From the NCBI RefSeq assembly GCF_020010905.1, contig NZ_JAGJBY010000002.1, positions 2,666,001 through 2,730,000 on the forward strand: a DNA stretch of 64,000 nucleotides, written 5' to 3'. Both the position numbers and the translations under genes were made by a program. Source of the DNA: Streptomyces acidiscabies (GTDB taxonomy: Bacteria; Actinomycetota; Actinomycetes; Streptomycetales; Streptomycetaceae). The notes beneath the pieces are model-generated. The model was not told where the DNA came from and searched no databases. It worked only from the letters and a program-made list of their open reading frames with translations. Shown piece by piece: positions 33,128 through 41,528 of the stretch (the stretch's first letter is position 1; each line of letters begins with the position of its first letter).

Positions 33128-35197
33128 GTGAAGAGCGGAGGGCACTGGCGGCGGATCGCCAGTCAGATCGGGCGCAGCGTCACGGTGTGGGCGGCGTCCA
33201 CGCTCACGATGCTCATCCTCGCCGGGATCCTCCCCGACTTCCGGCTCACCTCGAACGACGGCGACAGCGCCACCCGCATCGCCGTCACCGCCGGCGCCGG
33301 AGCCGGTGTGTTCGGTGTGCTGTCGGCGCTGGCCTGGCCCGTCCTCGTCCGGCTGCTGCTGCTCGTCCCCGCGCTCGTCCTCGGCCTGCTGGTGTTCGCG
33401 CTCAACGGCTCGCTGCTGCTGGTCGCGCTGCGCGTCAACCCGTCCGCGCAGGGCGCCGCCGCCCCCGAGACCGCCGTGATCGTCGCCGCCGTCATGTCCG
33501 CCGTCGCCTCCGCGACCGGCGGCGCGCTCGCGGTCCGCGACGACGACGCCTACCGTCGCCGCCTCTACCGCCTCGCCGACCGCCGCCGGCGCAGCGGCCC
33601 CGCGAGCCCGCAGACGCCCGGGACGGTCTTCCTCCAGTTCGACGGCGTCGGCCACGACCTCCTGCACACGGCCGCGTACACGGGTCTCATGCCGACCGTC
33701 GCCCGCTGGCTCGACACGGACGGCGGCAGCCACCGCCTCACCCCCTGGCGCACCGACTGGTCCAGCCAGACCGGCGCCAGCCAGCTCGGCATCCTGCACG
33801 GCTCCAACCACGACATCCCCGCCTTCCGCTGGTACGAGAAGGACACTCGGGAGGTCATGGTCTGCAACCGCCCCACCAGCGCCGCCGAACTCCAGCGCCG
33901 CGCGGTCGAGCGCACCCGCGACACCGGCCTGCTGTCCGCCGACGGCGCGAGCCGCGGCAACCTGTTCGGCGGCGGCGCCGACGAACAGGCCCTCGTGCTG
34001 TCCGTCGCCGCCCGCCGCAGGCGCGAGAACCGCTCCCGCGCCGGGTACTTCGCCTACTTCTCCGACCCCGCCAACGCCGTACGCACGGTCCTGTCGTTCG
34101 TCGCCGAGGTCGGCCGCGAGATCGGGCAGTCCACCCGCGCGCGGGTACGCCGCAAGCGCCCGCGCGTGAAGCGCGGCGGCCTCTACCCGCTGGTGCGCGC
34201 GTTCGCGACGGTCGTCGAACGGGACGTCGTGGTCGCCGCCGTCATGGGCGACATGCTCGCCGGGCGCACGTCCGTGTACGCCGACCTCGTCGCCTACGAC
34301 GAGGTCGCCCACCACTCCGGGCCGCTCAGCCGGGACGCCGAGAAGGTCCTCGCCCGCCTCGACCGCTCCCTCGCGCTGATCGAGAAGGTCGCCGAGCACG
34401 CGCCGCGCCCGTACCGGATCGTCGTCCTGTCCGACCACGGCCAGAGCCCCGGCGAGACCTTCCAGGCGCGCTACGGCCTCACCCTGGGCGACCTGGTCCG
34501 GGCCGGCTGCGGACTGCCCGTCTCGCGCCGCGCGGAGCGCACGCACAGCGGCGCCGAGGCGCGGGCCGCCGTCCGCGCGGCGCTGCGCCGGCCCGTCGAG
34601 GAGCGCGGCGAGCGCCACCGGCCCGCGCGCCGCTCCGAACCGATCGTGCTGGCCTCCGGGAACCTCGGCCTGATCTCCTTCCCCGACGTCCCGCACCGGA
34701 TGACCAAGGAGGAGATCGACGCCCGCCACCCCGCGCTGCTGACGACCCTCGCGAACCACCCCGGCGTCGGCTTCCTGCTGGTGGCCAGCGCCGAGCACGG
34801 CGGGGTCGTCCTCGGCGCGTACGGCGCGGAGATCCCGGTCGCCGAACTCACCGACTGCCGGGGGCCGTTGGCCGCCTTCGGACGCGGCGCCGCCGACGCC
34901 GTACGCCGGACGCACGGCTTCCCGCACACCGCCGACGTGATGGTCAACTCCTTCCACGAACCGGCCGACGGGGAGGTGCTCGCCTTCGAGGAGCAGATCG
35001 GGTCGCACGGAGGGCTCGGAGGTGCGCAGGGGAAGCCGTTCCTGATGTCCCCGCGCGCGTTGTCGGAGCCCGTCGGGGAGGGGGAGGAACTGGTGGGCGC
35101 GGAGCAGGTGCACCGGGTGCTGCGGCGCTGGCTCGGGGAGGCGAACGGGCCGCAGGTGCCGGTGCAGGACACGGACGAGGACCGGCAGGCGGCGTAG
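33128..35197 (+). CDS. Membrane-bound alkaline-phosphatase-fold phosphodiesterase with holin-like N-terminal helices
   Basis: 689 aa. The first ~140 residues hold four hydrophobic helices (TVWAASTLTMLILAGILPDF, AGAGAGVFGVLSALAWPVLV, LLLVPALVLGLLVFALNGSL, AVIVAAVMSAVASATGGALA), resembling the four-helix superfamily IV phage-holin-like domain of actinobacteria. The remainder is an alkaline-phosphatase/nucleotide pyrophosphatase fold: FLQFDGVGHDLL (first metal Asp), TDWSSQTGASQLGILHG (nucleophile region), YDEVAHHSGP, and VVLSDHGQSPG (Asp/His metal ligands). The catalytic domain should hydrolyse a phosphodi- or monoester at the membrane. GTG at 33128. Confidence 0.85.
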   Translation: MKSGGHWRRIASQIGRSVTVWAASTLTMLILAGILPDFRLTSNDGDSATRIAVTAGAGAGVFGVLSALAWPVLVRLLLLVPALVLGLLVFALNGSLLLVALRVNPSAQGAAAPETAVIVAAVMSAVASATGGALAVRDDDAYRRRLYRLADRRRRSGPASPQTPGTVFLQFDGVGHDLLHTAAYTGLMPTVARWLDTDGGSHRLTPWRTDWSSQTGASQLGILHGSNHDIPAFRWYEKDTREVMVCNRPTSAAELQRRAVERTRDTGLLSADGASRGNLFGGGADEQALVLSVAARRRRENRSRAGYFAYFSDPANAVRTVLSFVAEVGREIGQSTRARVRRKRPRVKRGGLYPLVRAFATVVERDVVVAAVMGDMLAGRTSVYADLVAYDEVAHHSGPLSRDAEKVLARLDRSLALIEKVAEHAPRPYRIVVLSDHGQSPGETFQARYGLTLGDLVRAGCGLPVSRRAERTHSGAEARAAVRAALRRPVEERGERHRPARRSEPIVLASGNLGLISFPDVPHRMTKEEIDARHPALLTTLANHPGVGFLLVASAEHGGVVLGAYGAEIPVAELTDCRGPLAAFGRGAADAVRRTHGFPHTADVMVNSFHEPADGEVLAFEEQIGSHGGLGGAQGKPFLMSPRALSEPVGEGEELVGAEQVHRVLRRWLGEANGPQVPVQDTDEDRQAA

Positions 35198-35286
35198 GCG
35201 CGGGGGCGCGGTACGCCGAGCGAGCCATAGTCGTACAAGCCGAAAATAAGCTGCGAACCCTCGCGGCACCCACCCACACTGTCCTC

Positions 35287-36348
35287 GTGCAAGCAGCCGT
35301 CACCATCACCCCCGCCCGTCTCCCCGAACTCCTCCTCGGCCTCGCCACCGTCCGGCCGGTGTTCGTGTGGGGTGCGCCCGGCATCGGAAAGTCCTCCCTG
35401 GTACGGGAGTTCGCCGCCTCGCTGGGACTGGAGTGCGTGAGCCTGCTCGGTACGCAGCTCGCCCCGGAGGACCTGATCGGGGTGCCGCAGATCCGGGACG
35501 GCCGCTCGGTGTTCTGCCCGCCGGAGACGATCGCCCGCGACGAGCCGTACTGCCTGTTCCTGGACGAGCTGAACGCGGCCACCCCTGACGTGCAGAAGGC
35601 GTTCTACTCGCTGATCCTCGACCGCCGCATCGGCAACTACGAACTCCCCGAGGGCTCGATCGTCGTCGGCGCCGGGAACCGCGCCACCGACAACGCGCTC
35701 GCCCGCCCCATCTCGTCCGCGCTGGTCAACCGCCTCGCGCACGTCCACCTTGAGGTGTCCGCGAAGGACTGGCTGGCCTGGGCGGCGGGCGCCGGCATCC
35801 ACCCGTGGATCCTCGACCACCTCACCGACCGCCCCGACCACCTCTGGTCCAAGCCCCCGAAGACCGAGGAGCCGTTCTCCACGCCCCGCTCCTGGCACAT
35901 GCTCTCCGACGCCCTGCACTCCTTCGGCCAAGGGCTCGACGAGGAGACCCTCAAGGTCCTCGCGCACGGCACGCTGACGCCCGCGCACGCGACCGCGTTC
36001 AGCGGGTACGTCAAGATCGTGCGCAGCCGCTTCGGCATCGAGGCCGTCCTGCGCGGCGACGCCCGCTGGCCGCACCGGGTCGAGGACCGCGACCTGCTGT
36101 ACTTCCTCGCCGAGTCGTTCCGCGAGCGGCTCGTGAAGGAACTCCCCGCGAACAAGGAGCACATGTCGGCGAACGGCCGCCAGACCGCGTACCGCGCGAA
36201 GGCGCTGCTCGTCCAACTCGCCGAGATCTCCGTGGAGATCGCCCAGGGCGTCATCGCCTCCGACGCCGACGGCAACCCTCTCCTGCCGTCCTGGTTCCTC
36301 GTCGAGGCGGCCCGCGACATGCCCCGGCTCGTCGAGGCGCGGGGGTGA
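35287..36348 (+). CDS. MoxR-type AAA ATPase
   Basis: 353 aa. Walker A is GAPGIGKS (residues 29-36), Walker B is CLFLDELNA near 90-98, and sensor 1 lies in VVGAGNR. It belongs to the AAA+ MoxR branch that pairs with von Willebrand A (VWA) proteins to assemble or remodel protein complexes. GTG at 35287 is the only start consistent with the domain; no Shine-Dalgarno is visible, so the mRNA may be leaderless. The GTG of the downstream VWA/metallopeptidase gene overlaps its stop (GTGA at 36345-36348). Confidence 0.88.
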   Translation: MQAAVTITPARLPELLLGLATVRPVFVWGAPGIGKSSLVREFAASLGLECVSLLGTQLAPEDLIGVPQIRDGRSVFCPPETIARDEPYCLFLDELNAATPDVQKAFYSLILDRRIGNYELPEGSIVVGAGNRATDNALARPISSALVNRLAHVHLEVSAKDWLAWAAGAGIHPWILDHLTDRPDHLWSKPPKTEEPFSTPRSWHMLSDALHSFGQGLDEETLKVLAHGTLTPAHATAFSGYVKIVRSRFGIEAVLRGDARWPHRVEDRDLLYFLAESFRERLVKELPANKEHMSANGRQTAYRAKALLVQLAEISVEIAQGVIASDADGNPLLPSWFLVEAARDMPRLVEARG

Positions 36349-38180
36349 GCCGGGGCGGGCGGCAGAAGAAGAAGCGGGACGTCGCCGGGGAGGCGTTCAC
36401 CGAGGGGATGCGGCTCATGCGGGCCAACCCGGCGCTCAACTCCGTGCCGCTCAGCACCTGTCGGCATCAGGACTGCCGACTTGCGCCCCGCGACGGCCTG
36501 TTGCGCGTGCGGTCCGACGGCGTCGCCCACGCCGACCCCGCCCGGTTCGCCGAACCCGCCGACTGGGCCTGGGCGTTGGCCCACACCGCCCTCCACCTCG
36601 GCTTCGGCCACGTACCCGCCGCACGCGGCGAACGCGTCCAGCCCGACCGCTTCGACCTCGCCGCGCGCTGCGCCGTCGTCAACCGGTTCCTGCTCACGTT
36701 CCCCGTCGGCCGCACCCCCGAGGATCTGCCGCCCACCTATCCCGACGGCGACGAGGAGCAACTCGCCGCGCGCTGGCGGCGCGACGGGATTCCGCCCGCC
36801 TACGACCGCTGCGGCACGGCCGGTTCCGAGGCCGACCAGGTGCTCGTCACCTGGGGCGACAAGTACACCCAACCCCCGGACTGGCAGCCGGAGTTCGCGC
36901 AGGCCCTCACCCGTACGATGAGCGCCGCCCTGGACGTCGCGGGCGGGCGGCGCGACAGCGTCACCGGCGAGCGGGAACCCCTGCGGCCCTGGCACCGGGC
37001 GCTGAGCTGGTTCATCTCCTCCTACCCCCTGCTCGGCGGCATCGCCGCTGGCATCACCCTCGTCGCCGACGCCGAACTCGCCCGCGCCCACGGCATATCC
37101 GTCGCCGCCGTCGACGCCGAGGCCGGGGAGATCTACATCAACCCCCTGTGCCAACTCGACGACGAGGAATGGCGGTTCGTCCTCGCACACGAGATGCTGC
37201 ACGCCGCCCTGCGCCACGGCGACCGGTGCGGACCCCGCGACCCGTACCTCTTCAACGTCGCCTGCGACTACGTCGTCAACGCCTGGCTGCACGAGATGCA
37301 GGTCGGCGTCATGCCCCAAGGGCTGCTGTACGACGCCGAGTTGGCGGGGCTGTCCGCCGAGGAGGTGTACGACCGGATCGCCGGCGACCTGCGGCGGATG
37401 CGGCGCCTGGGGACCCTGCGCGGGAAAGGGCTCGGCGACATGCTCGGCGGGCCTCTCGGGGCGCCCCGCGAGTATGTCGACCTCGACGAGTTCTACCGGC
37501 GCGGGCTGTGCCAGGGGTTCGAACTCCACGACCGGCAGCAACGCGGGTACCTGCCCGCCGGGTTGGTCGAGGAGATCCGGGCGCTCAGCCAGCCGCCGCT
37601 GCCGTGGGACGCTCGACTCGCCCGCTGGTTCGACGAGTTCGTGCCCCGGCCCGAACCCCTGCGGACGTACTCCCGGCCCTCCCGGCGGCAGGCCGCCACC
37701 CCCGATGTCCCGCGCGCCGGACGGTACTTCCCGCCCGAGGAGGTCGCCCTCCCCCAAGCTCTCAACTCCGTTCGAGCAGGGGGGACCCCCATCACCTTCG
37801 GCGTCGTCCTCGACACCTCCGGGTCCATGGAACGGACGCTGCTCGGGAAGGCGCTCGGCGCGATCGCTTCGTACGCCGAGGCCCGGGACGTACCCGCCGC
37901 GCGCGTCGTGTTCTGCGACGCCGCGCCCTACGACGCCGGGTACGTGCCGGTCGCCGAGATCGCCGGGCGGGTCCGGGTGCGCGGGCGTGGCGGGACCGAA
38001 CTCCAGCCCGGCATCGACCTGTTGACGCGCGCCGGGGACTTCCCCAAAGGGGCGCCCGTGCTCGTCATCACCGACGGGTGGTGCGATGTGCTGCGCGTGC
38101 GGCAGGAGCACGCCTACCTTCTTCCCCAAGGGCGTCGGCTGCCGTTCACCCCACGAGGGCCGGTCTTCCACGTGCGGTGA
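36345..38180 (+). CDS. DUF2201-type putative metallopeptidase with VWA-like domain
   Basis: 611 aa. The N-terminal half is the putative metallopeptidase domain, with HEMLHAALRH at residues 282-291 (HExxH-type zinc site) in the context DEEWRFVLAHEMLHAALRHGDRC. The C-terminal part is a VWA-like domain: FGVVLDTSGSMERTLLGKALGAI, with the metal-ion-dependent adhesion site DTSGS at 490-494, then RGRGGTELQPGIDLL and LVITDGWCD. Together with the MoxR ATPase it forms a MoxR-VWA chaperone pair of unknown client. It starts in a 4-bp overlap with moxR. Residues ~468-484 are encoded by an embedded dispersed repeat. Confidence 0.85.
   Translation: MSRGGRQKKKRDVAGEAFTEGMRLMRANPALNSVPLSTCRHQDCRLAPRDGLLRVRSDGVAHADPARFAEPADWAWALAHTALHLGFGHVPAARGERVQPDRFDLAARCAVVNRFLLTFPVGRTPEDLPPTYPDGDEEQLAARWRRDGIPPAYDRCGTAGSEADQVLVTWGDKYTQPPDWQPEFAQALTRTMSAALDVAGGRRDSVTGEREPLRPWHRALSWFISSYPLLGGIAAGITLVADAELARAHGISVAAVDAEAGEIYINPLCQLDDEEWRFVLAHEMLHAALRHGDRCGPRDPYLFNVACDYVVNAWLHEMQVGVMPQGLLYDAELAGLSAEEVYDRIAGDLRRMRRLGTLRGKGLGDMLGGPLGAPREYVDLDEFYRRGLCQGFELHDRQQRGYLPAGLVEEIRALSQPPLPWDARLARWFDEFVPRPEPLRTYSRPSRRQAATPDVPRAGRYFPPEEVALPQALNSVRAGGTPITFGVVLDTSGSMERTLLGKALGAIASYAEARDVPAARVVFCDAAPYDAGYVPVAEIAGRVRVRGRGGTELQPGIDLLTRAGDFPKGAPVLVITDGWCDVLRVRQEHAYLLPQGRRLPFTPRGPVFHVR
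37748..37791. repeat. Dispersed Streptomyces repeat embedded in the VWA/metallopeptidase gene
   Basis: The stretch CTCCCCCAAGCTCTC...TTCGAGCAGGGGGGACCCCCA is a repeat I recognise from many Streptomyces genomes, usually between genes. Here it lies in frame inside the coding sequence, just before the VWA domain, and encodes LPQALNSVRAGGTPI. The domains on both sides are intact. Confidence 0.6.
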
Positions 38181-38209
38181 AGTGGAGTGTGATCGGATAG
38201 GGGTACGAC

Positions 38210-38225
38210 GTCCCGGTACCGGGAC
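38210..38225. promoter_or_regulatory. Perfect 16-bp palindrome upstream of osmC, candidate operator
   Basis: GTCCCGGTACCGGGAC is a perfect palindrome ending 26 bp before the OsmC gene start and 30 bp after the preceding stop codon. The position fits a repressor site, for example of a MarR/OhrR-type regulator; no such regulator is adjacent. Confidence 0.5.
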
Positions 38226-38251
38226 CGATGTGACAGCGAAAGGGACTCAAC

Positions 38252-38677
38252 GTGGCCACCACGCGCACCGCACACACCGTCTGGGAAGGCAACCTGGTCG
38301 AGGGGAACGGGACCGTCGCCTTCGACTCCTCCGGCATCGGCTCGCAGGCCGTGTCGTGGCCGTCGCGCGCGGAGGCCGCGAACGGGAAGACCAGCCCCGA
38401 GGAACTGATCGCCGCCGCGCACTCCAGCTGCTTCTCCATGGCGCTCTCGCACGGCCTGACCGGCGCCGGGACCCCTCCCACCCGGCTGGAGACCAAGGCC
38501 GACGTCACGTTCCAGCCCGGCACCGGGATCACCGGCATCCACCTCACCGTCCGCGGTGAGGTCCCCGGCCTCGACGCGGAGGGCTTCGCCGCTGCCGCCG
38601 AGGACGCGAAGAAGAACTGCCCGGTGAGCCAGGCGCTCGCGGGCACGACGATCACGCTGACGGTCGAGTCGGCCTGA
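38252..38677 (+). CDS. OsmC-family peroxiredoxin
   Basis: 141 aa, the normal OsmC/Ohr length. The start TRTAHTVWEGNLVEGNGTVAFDS is typical of OsmC. The two redox cysteines lie in AAAHSSCFSMALSH and KKNCPVSQAL. These enzymes reduce organic hydroperoxides in the cytoplasm with lipoylated or thiol donors. GTG at 38252 has AAGGGA seven bases upstream. A perfect 16-bp palindrome precedes it and a strong terminator follows, so it is a single-gene unit. Confidence 0.92.
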   Translation: MATTRTAHTVWEGNLVEGNGTVAFDSSGIGSQAVSWPSRAEAANGKTSPEELIAAAHSSCFSMALSHGLTGAGTPPTRLETKADVTFQPGTGITGIHLTVRGEVPGLDAEGFAAAAEDAKKNCPVSQALAGTTITLTVESA

Positions 38678-38709
38678 AACAGGGGGCAAGCGGTTACTGC
38701 CGTTTGCGG

Positions 38710-38744
38710 GCGCGCGGGATTCCTTCGGGACCCGCGCGCTTTGT
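38710..38744 (+). terminator. Rho-independent terminator of osmC
   Basis: GCGCGCGGG (38710-38718) pairs with CCCGCGCGC (38731-38739), and the loop contains a further TCC-TTCG-GGA mini-stem. TTTGT follows. Confidence 0.85.
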
Positions 38745-38789
38745 CGTGTGGTGGGGGGCCAGGTCCGCCGCGTGCGGAGGCAAGGCCCC

Positions 38790-38810
38790 CTTGACAACCC
38801 TCCGCTCAAG
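38790..38810. promoter_or_regulatory. HAIR-like (HspR) operator upstream of dnaK2
   Basis: CTTGACA-N7-GCTCAAG fits the HspR HAIR element (consensus CTTGAGT-N7-ACTCAAG) with exact outer CTTGA/TCAAG arms and exact spacing. It contains TTGACA (38791-38796), a consensus -35, so a bound repressor would block the promoter. It is 46 bp upstream of the dnaK-like start. Confidence 0.7.
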
Positions 38811-38855
38811 TTTTGTGCTGGAGAGTCCGAGGCACCCGGACGGAAGGGGACGGCG

Positions 38856-40703
38856 ATGGGACGGCCGGTCGGGATCGATCTGGGGACCACCAACTCTGTG
38901 GTGGCCGTGCTGGAGGGCGGGGAGCCGACCGTCGTGACCAACGCGGAGGGGGCGCGGACCACACCTTCCGTCGTCGCCTTCGCCAAGAACGGGGAGGTAT
39001 TGGTCGGGGAGGTCGCCAAACGGCAGGCCGTCACCAACGTCGATCGGACCGCCCGGTCCGTCAAACGGCATATGGGGGACGGGAGTTGGCGGTTCCCCGA
39101 GCAAGGGGAGATCGACGGGTCGCGGTTGCGGGCCCAGGAGCTTTCCGCGCGGGTGTTGCAGAAACTCAAGCGGGACGCGGAGGCCTACCTCGGTGAGGAG
39201 GTGACCGACGCCGTCATCACCGTCCCCGCCTACTTCGACGACTCCCAGCGGCAGGCGACCAAAGAGGCCGGGGAGATCGCCGGGCTGAAGGTGCTGCGGA
39301 TCATCAACGAACCGACGGCCGCAGCCCTCGCGTACGGACTCGACCGGGGCGACGAACAGACCGTGCTCGTCTTCGACCTCGGCGGCGGCACGTTCGACGT
39401 GTCCCTCCTGGAGATCGGCGACGGCGTCATCGAGGTCAAGGCCACCAACGGCGACACCCTGCTCGGCGGGGACGACTGGGACCAGCGGATCGTGGAGCAC
39501 CTGGTCAAGAGGTTCAAGAGCCAGTACGGCGTGGACCTCGGCAAGGACAGGATGGCCGTCCAACGCCTGCGCGAGGCCGCCGAGAAGGCGAAGATCGAGC
39601 TGTCGTCGTCGACCGAGACCACCGTCAACCTGCCGTACCTCACCGCGTCAGCGGAAGGCCCGCTCCACCTCGACGAGAAACTGACGAGGGCTCAGTTCCA
39701 GGAGCTCACCGCCGACTTGCTCGACCGCTGCCGCACACCGTTCCACCAGGCCGTCAAGGACGCGAAGGTGAAGCTCTCGGCGGTCGACCACGTCATCCTG
39801 GTCGGCGGCTCGACGCGGATGCCCGCAGTGTCGGACCTGGTACGGGAGTTGACCGGCAAGGACCCGCACAAGGGCGTCAACCCGGACGAGGTCGTGGCGC
39901 TCGGCGCCTCGCTCCAGGCCGGGGTGATCCGGGGCGACGTGAAGGACGTCCTCCTTCTCGACGTCACCCCGCTGTCCCTCGGCATCGAGACCAAGGGCGG
40001 CATCATGACGAAGCTCATCGAGCGCAACACCACGATCCCCACCCGGCGTTCGGAGATCTTCACGACCGCCGTCGACAACCAGCCGTCCGTCGGCATCCAG
40101 GTCTACCAGGGCGAACGGGAGATCGCCGCGTACAACAAGAAGCTCGGCGTCTTCGACCTCACCGGACTGCCGCCCGCCCCGCGCGGAGTCCCGCAGATCG
40201 AGGTCGCCTTCGACATCGACGCCAACGGGATCATGCACGTCTTCGCCAAGGACCTGGCGACGGGCCGCGAGCAGAAGATGACCGTCACCGGCGGCTCGGC
40301 GCTGCCCAAGGACGCCATCGACCGGATGATGCGCGACGCCGAGCAGTACGCCGACGACGACCGCAAGCGGCGCGAGTCCGTCGAGACCCGCAACCAGGCC
40401 GAGCAACTCGTGTACCAGACCGAGAAGTTCGTCCGGGAGAACGAACAGAGCGTCCCGGCGGAGACCCGCGCGGAGGTGACCGGCGCGGTCGACGAGGTGA
40501 AGACGCTGCTCCAAGGGGAGTCGGACACCGCCGAGTTGAGGGCCGCAGTCGAGAAACTGTCCACCGTGAGCCAGCGGATGGGGGAGGCGATGTACGCGCG
40601 CGCCCAGGAGCCGGCCGAGCCGCAGTCCCGGCCGGAGGAGGACGGCGTGGTGGACGCCGAGATCATCGACGACGAACAGGAGAAAAAAGGCGGAGCAGCG
40701 TAG
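38856..40703 (+). CDS. Second DnaK-type Hsp70 chaperone
   Basis: 615 aa, a full-length Hsp70. The ATPase domain has GIDLGTTNSVVAVLEGG, VPAYFDDSQRQATKEAG, INEPTAAALAYGLD and VFDLGGGTFDVSLL; the linker is DVLLLDVTPLSLGIET; the C-terminus ends with the typical VVDAEIIDDEQEKK. It refolds proteins with a J-protein and GrpE, but no grpE, dnaJ or hspR is adjacent, so it is a stand-alone paralogue. ATG at 38856 follows AAGGGGACGGCG. A HAIR-like repeat over the -35 predicts repression by HspR and heat induction. Confidence 0.93.
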   Translation: MGRPVGIDLGTTNSVVAVLEGGEPTVVTNAEGARTTPSVVAFAKNGEVLVGEVAKRQAVTNVDRTARSVKRHMGDGSWRFPEQGEIDGSRLRAQELSARVLQKLKRDAEAYLGEEVTDAVITVPAYFDDSQRQATKEAGEIAGLKVLRIINEPTAAALAYGLDRGDEQTVLVFDLGGGTFDVSLLEIGDGVIEVKATNGDTLLGGDDWDQRIVEHLVKRFKSQYGVDLGKDRMAVQRLREAAEKAKIELSSSTETTVNLPYLTASAEGPLHLDEKLTRAQFQELTADLLDRCRTPFHQAVKDAKVKLSAVDHVILVGGSTRMPAVSDLVRELTGKDPHKGVNPDEVVALGASLQAGVIRGDVKDVLLLDVTPLSLGIETKGGIMTKLIERNTTIPTRRSEIFTTAVDNQPSVGIQVYQGEREIAAYNKKLGVFDLTGLPPAPRGVPQIEVAFDIDANGIMHVFAKDLATGREQKMTVTGGSALPKDAIDRMMRDAEQYADDDRKRRESVETRNQAEQLVYQTEKFVRENEQSVPAETRAEVTGAVDEVKTLLQGESDTAELRAAVEKLSTVSQRMGEAMYARAQEPAEPQSRPEEDGVVDAEIIDDEQEKKGGAA

Positions 40704-40787
40704 AAACCGCCTACGGAAACGCGGCTGGGGAAATCCCCCCGCGCATGCGTACAGTGGCCGAAAGAGGTACGAACAGGGGGAGTGGTC

Positions 40788-41519
40788 ATGGCCACCAGAG
40801 AGCAGGTCGGCGCCGAGCAGATGATCGCGGAGGCGCGCAAGGCGTTCTTCGTGATGTTCGCCTTCGTGGCCGTCGTCTGGGCGATCCAGCTCGCCAACTT
40901 CGCCGACGACTACGCCCTCTCCCGCGACTACGGCATCGTCTCCGGCGACGCGGGCTCCCTCACGCACATCCTCACCGCGCCGTTCCTGCACTGGAACTGG
41001 GACCACCTGGAGAGCAACTCGGGCCCGCTGTTCGTCTTCGGGTTCCTCGCCGCGTACCGGGGCGTCGCCAAGTTCCTCGTGCTGTCCGGGCTGGTCGCCG
41101 TGGTCAGCGGCGCGACCGTCTGGCTCTTCGAGGCCGACCGCGTCTCCACCGTCGGCGCGAGCGGGCTGATCTTCGGTTACTTCGGGTACGTCGTCGTACG
41201 CGGCCTCTTCGACCGGCACCTGATCGACAGCCTCGTCGGCCTCGTCATGGGCGCGTCGTTCGCGTACCTCCTCACGGTCGCCGTCCCCGGCACGCCCGGC
41301 GTGAGCTGGCTCGGCCACCTCGGGGGGCTCGTCGGCGGGCTGCTCGGGGCGTGGCTGCTGCGGGACCGCAGGGCGAAGGCGCCGAAGAGCGGGCCGAGCG
41401 CTCCCACGACGCCCTCGGTGACCGGCGGGGGCGGCACGAAGGGCGAGCTGCCCGCGTCGCCGGCCGACGGCTCACGGGCCGACCTGCACAAGGAACTCAA
41501 GGACCTGGGGTTGTTGTAG
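40788..41519 (+). CDS. Rhomboid-family intramembrane serine protease
   Basis: 243 aa with about six hydrophobic helices. HWNWDHLESNSGPLFVFGF is the typical second-helix motif (H...N), TVGASGLIFGYFG carries the nucleophile Ser125 (GASG), and SWLGHLGGLVGG carries the catalytic His177. It cleaves membrane protein helices; targets are unknown. The C-terminal tail (about residues 190-243) is Lys/Pro/Thr-rich and cytoplasmic. ATG at 40788 is chosen with GGGGGAG five bases upstream; a GTG two codons before is possible. It lies 84 bp after dnaK2. Confidence 0.9.
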   Translation: MATREQVGAEQMIAEARKAFFVMFAFVAVVWAIQLANFADDYALSRDYGIVSGDAGSLTHILTAPFLHWNWDHLESNSGPLFVFGFLAAYRGVAKFLVLSGLVAVVSGATVWLFEADRVSTVGASGLIFGYFGYVVVRGLFDRHLIDSLVGLVMGASFAYLLTVAVPGTPGVSWLGHLGGLVGGLLGAWLLRDRRAKAPKSGPSAPTTPSVTGGGGTKGELPASPADGSRADLHKELKDLGLL

Positions 41520-41528
41520 CAACCGGTT

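Noticed and set aside
33128..33560. Holin-like helices suggesting a prophage remnant.
   Set aside because: They form one chain with a phosphodiesterase domain, and no other phage gene is present.
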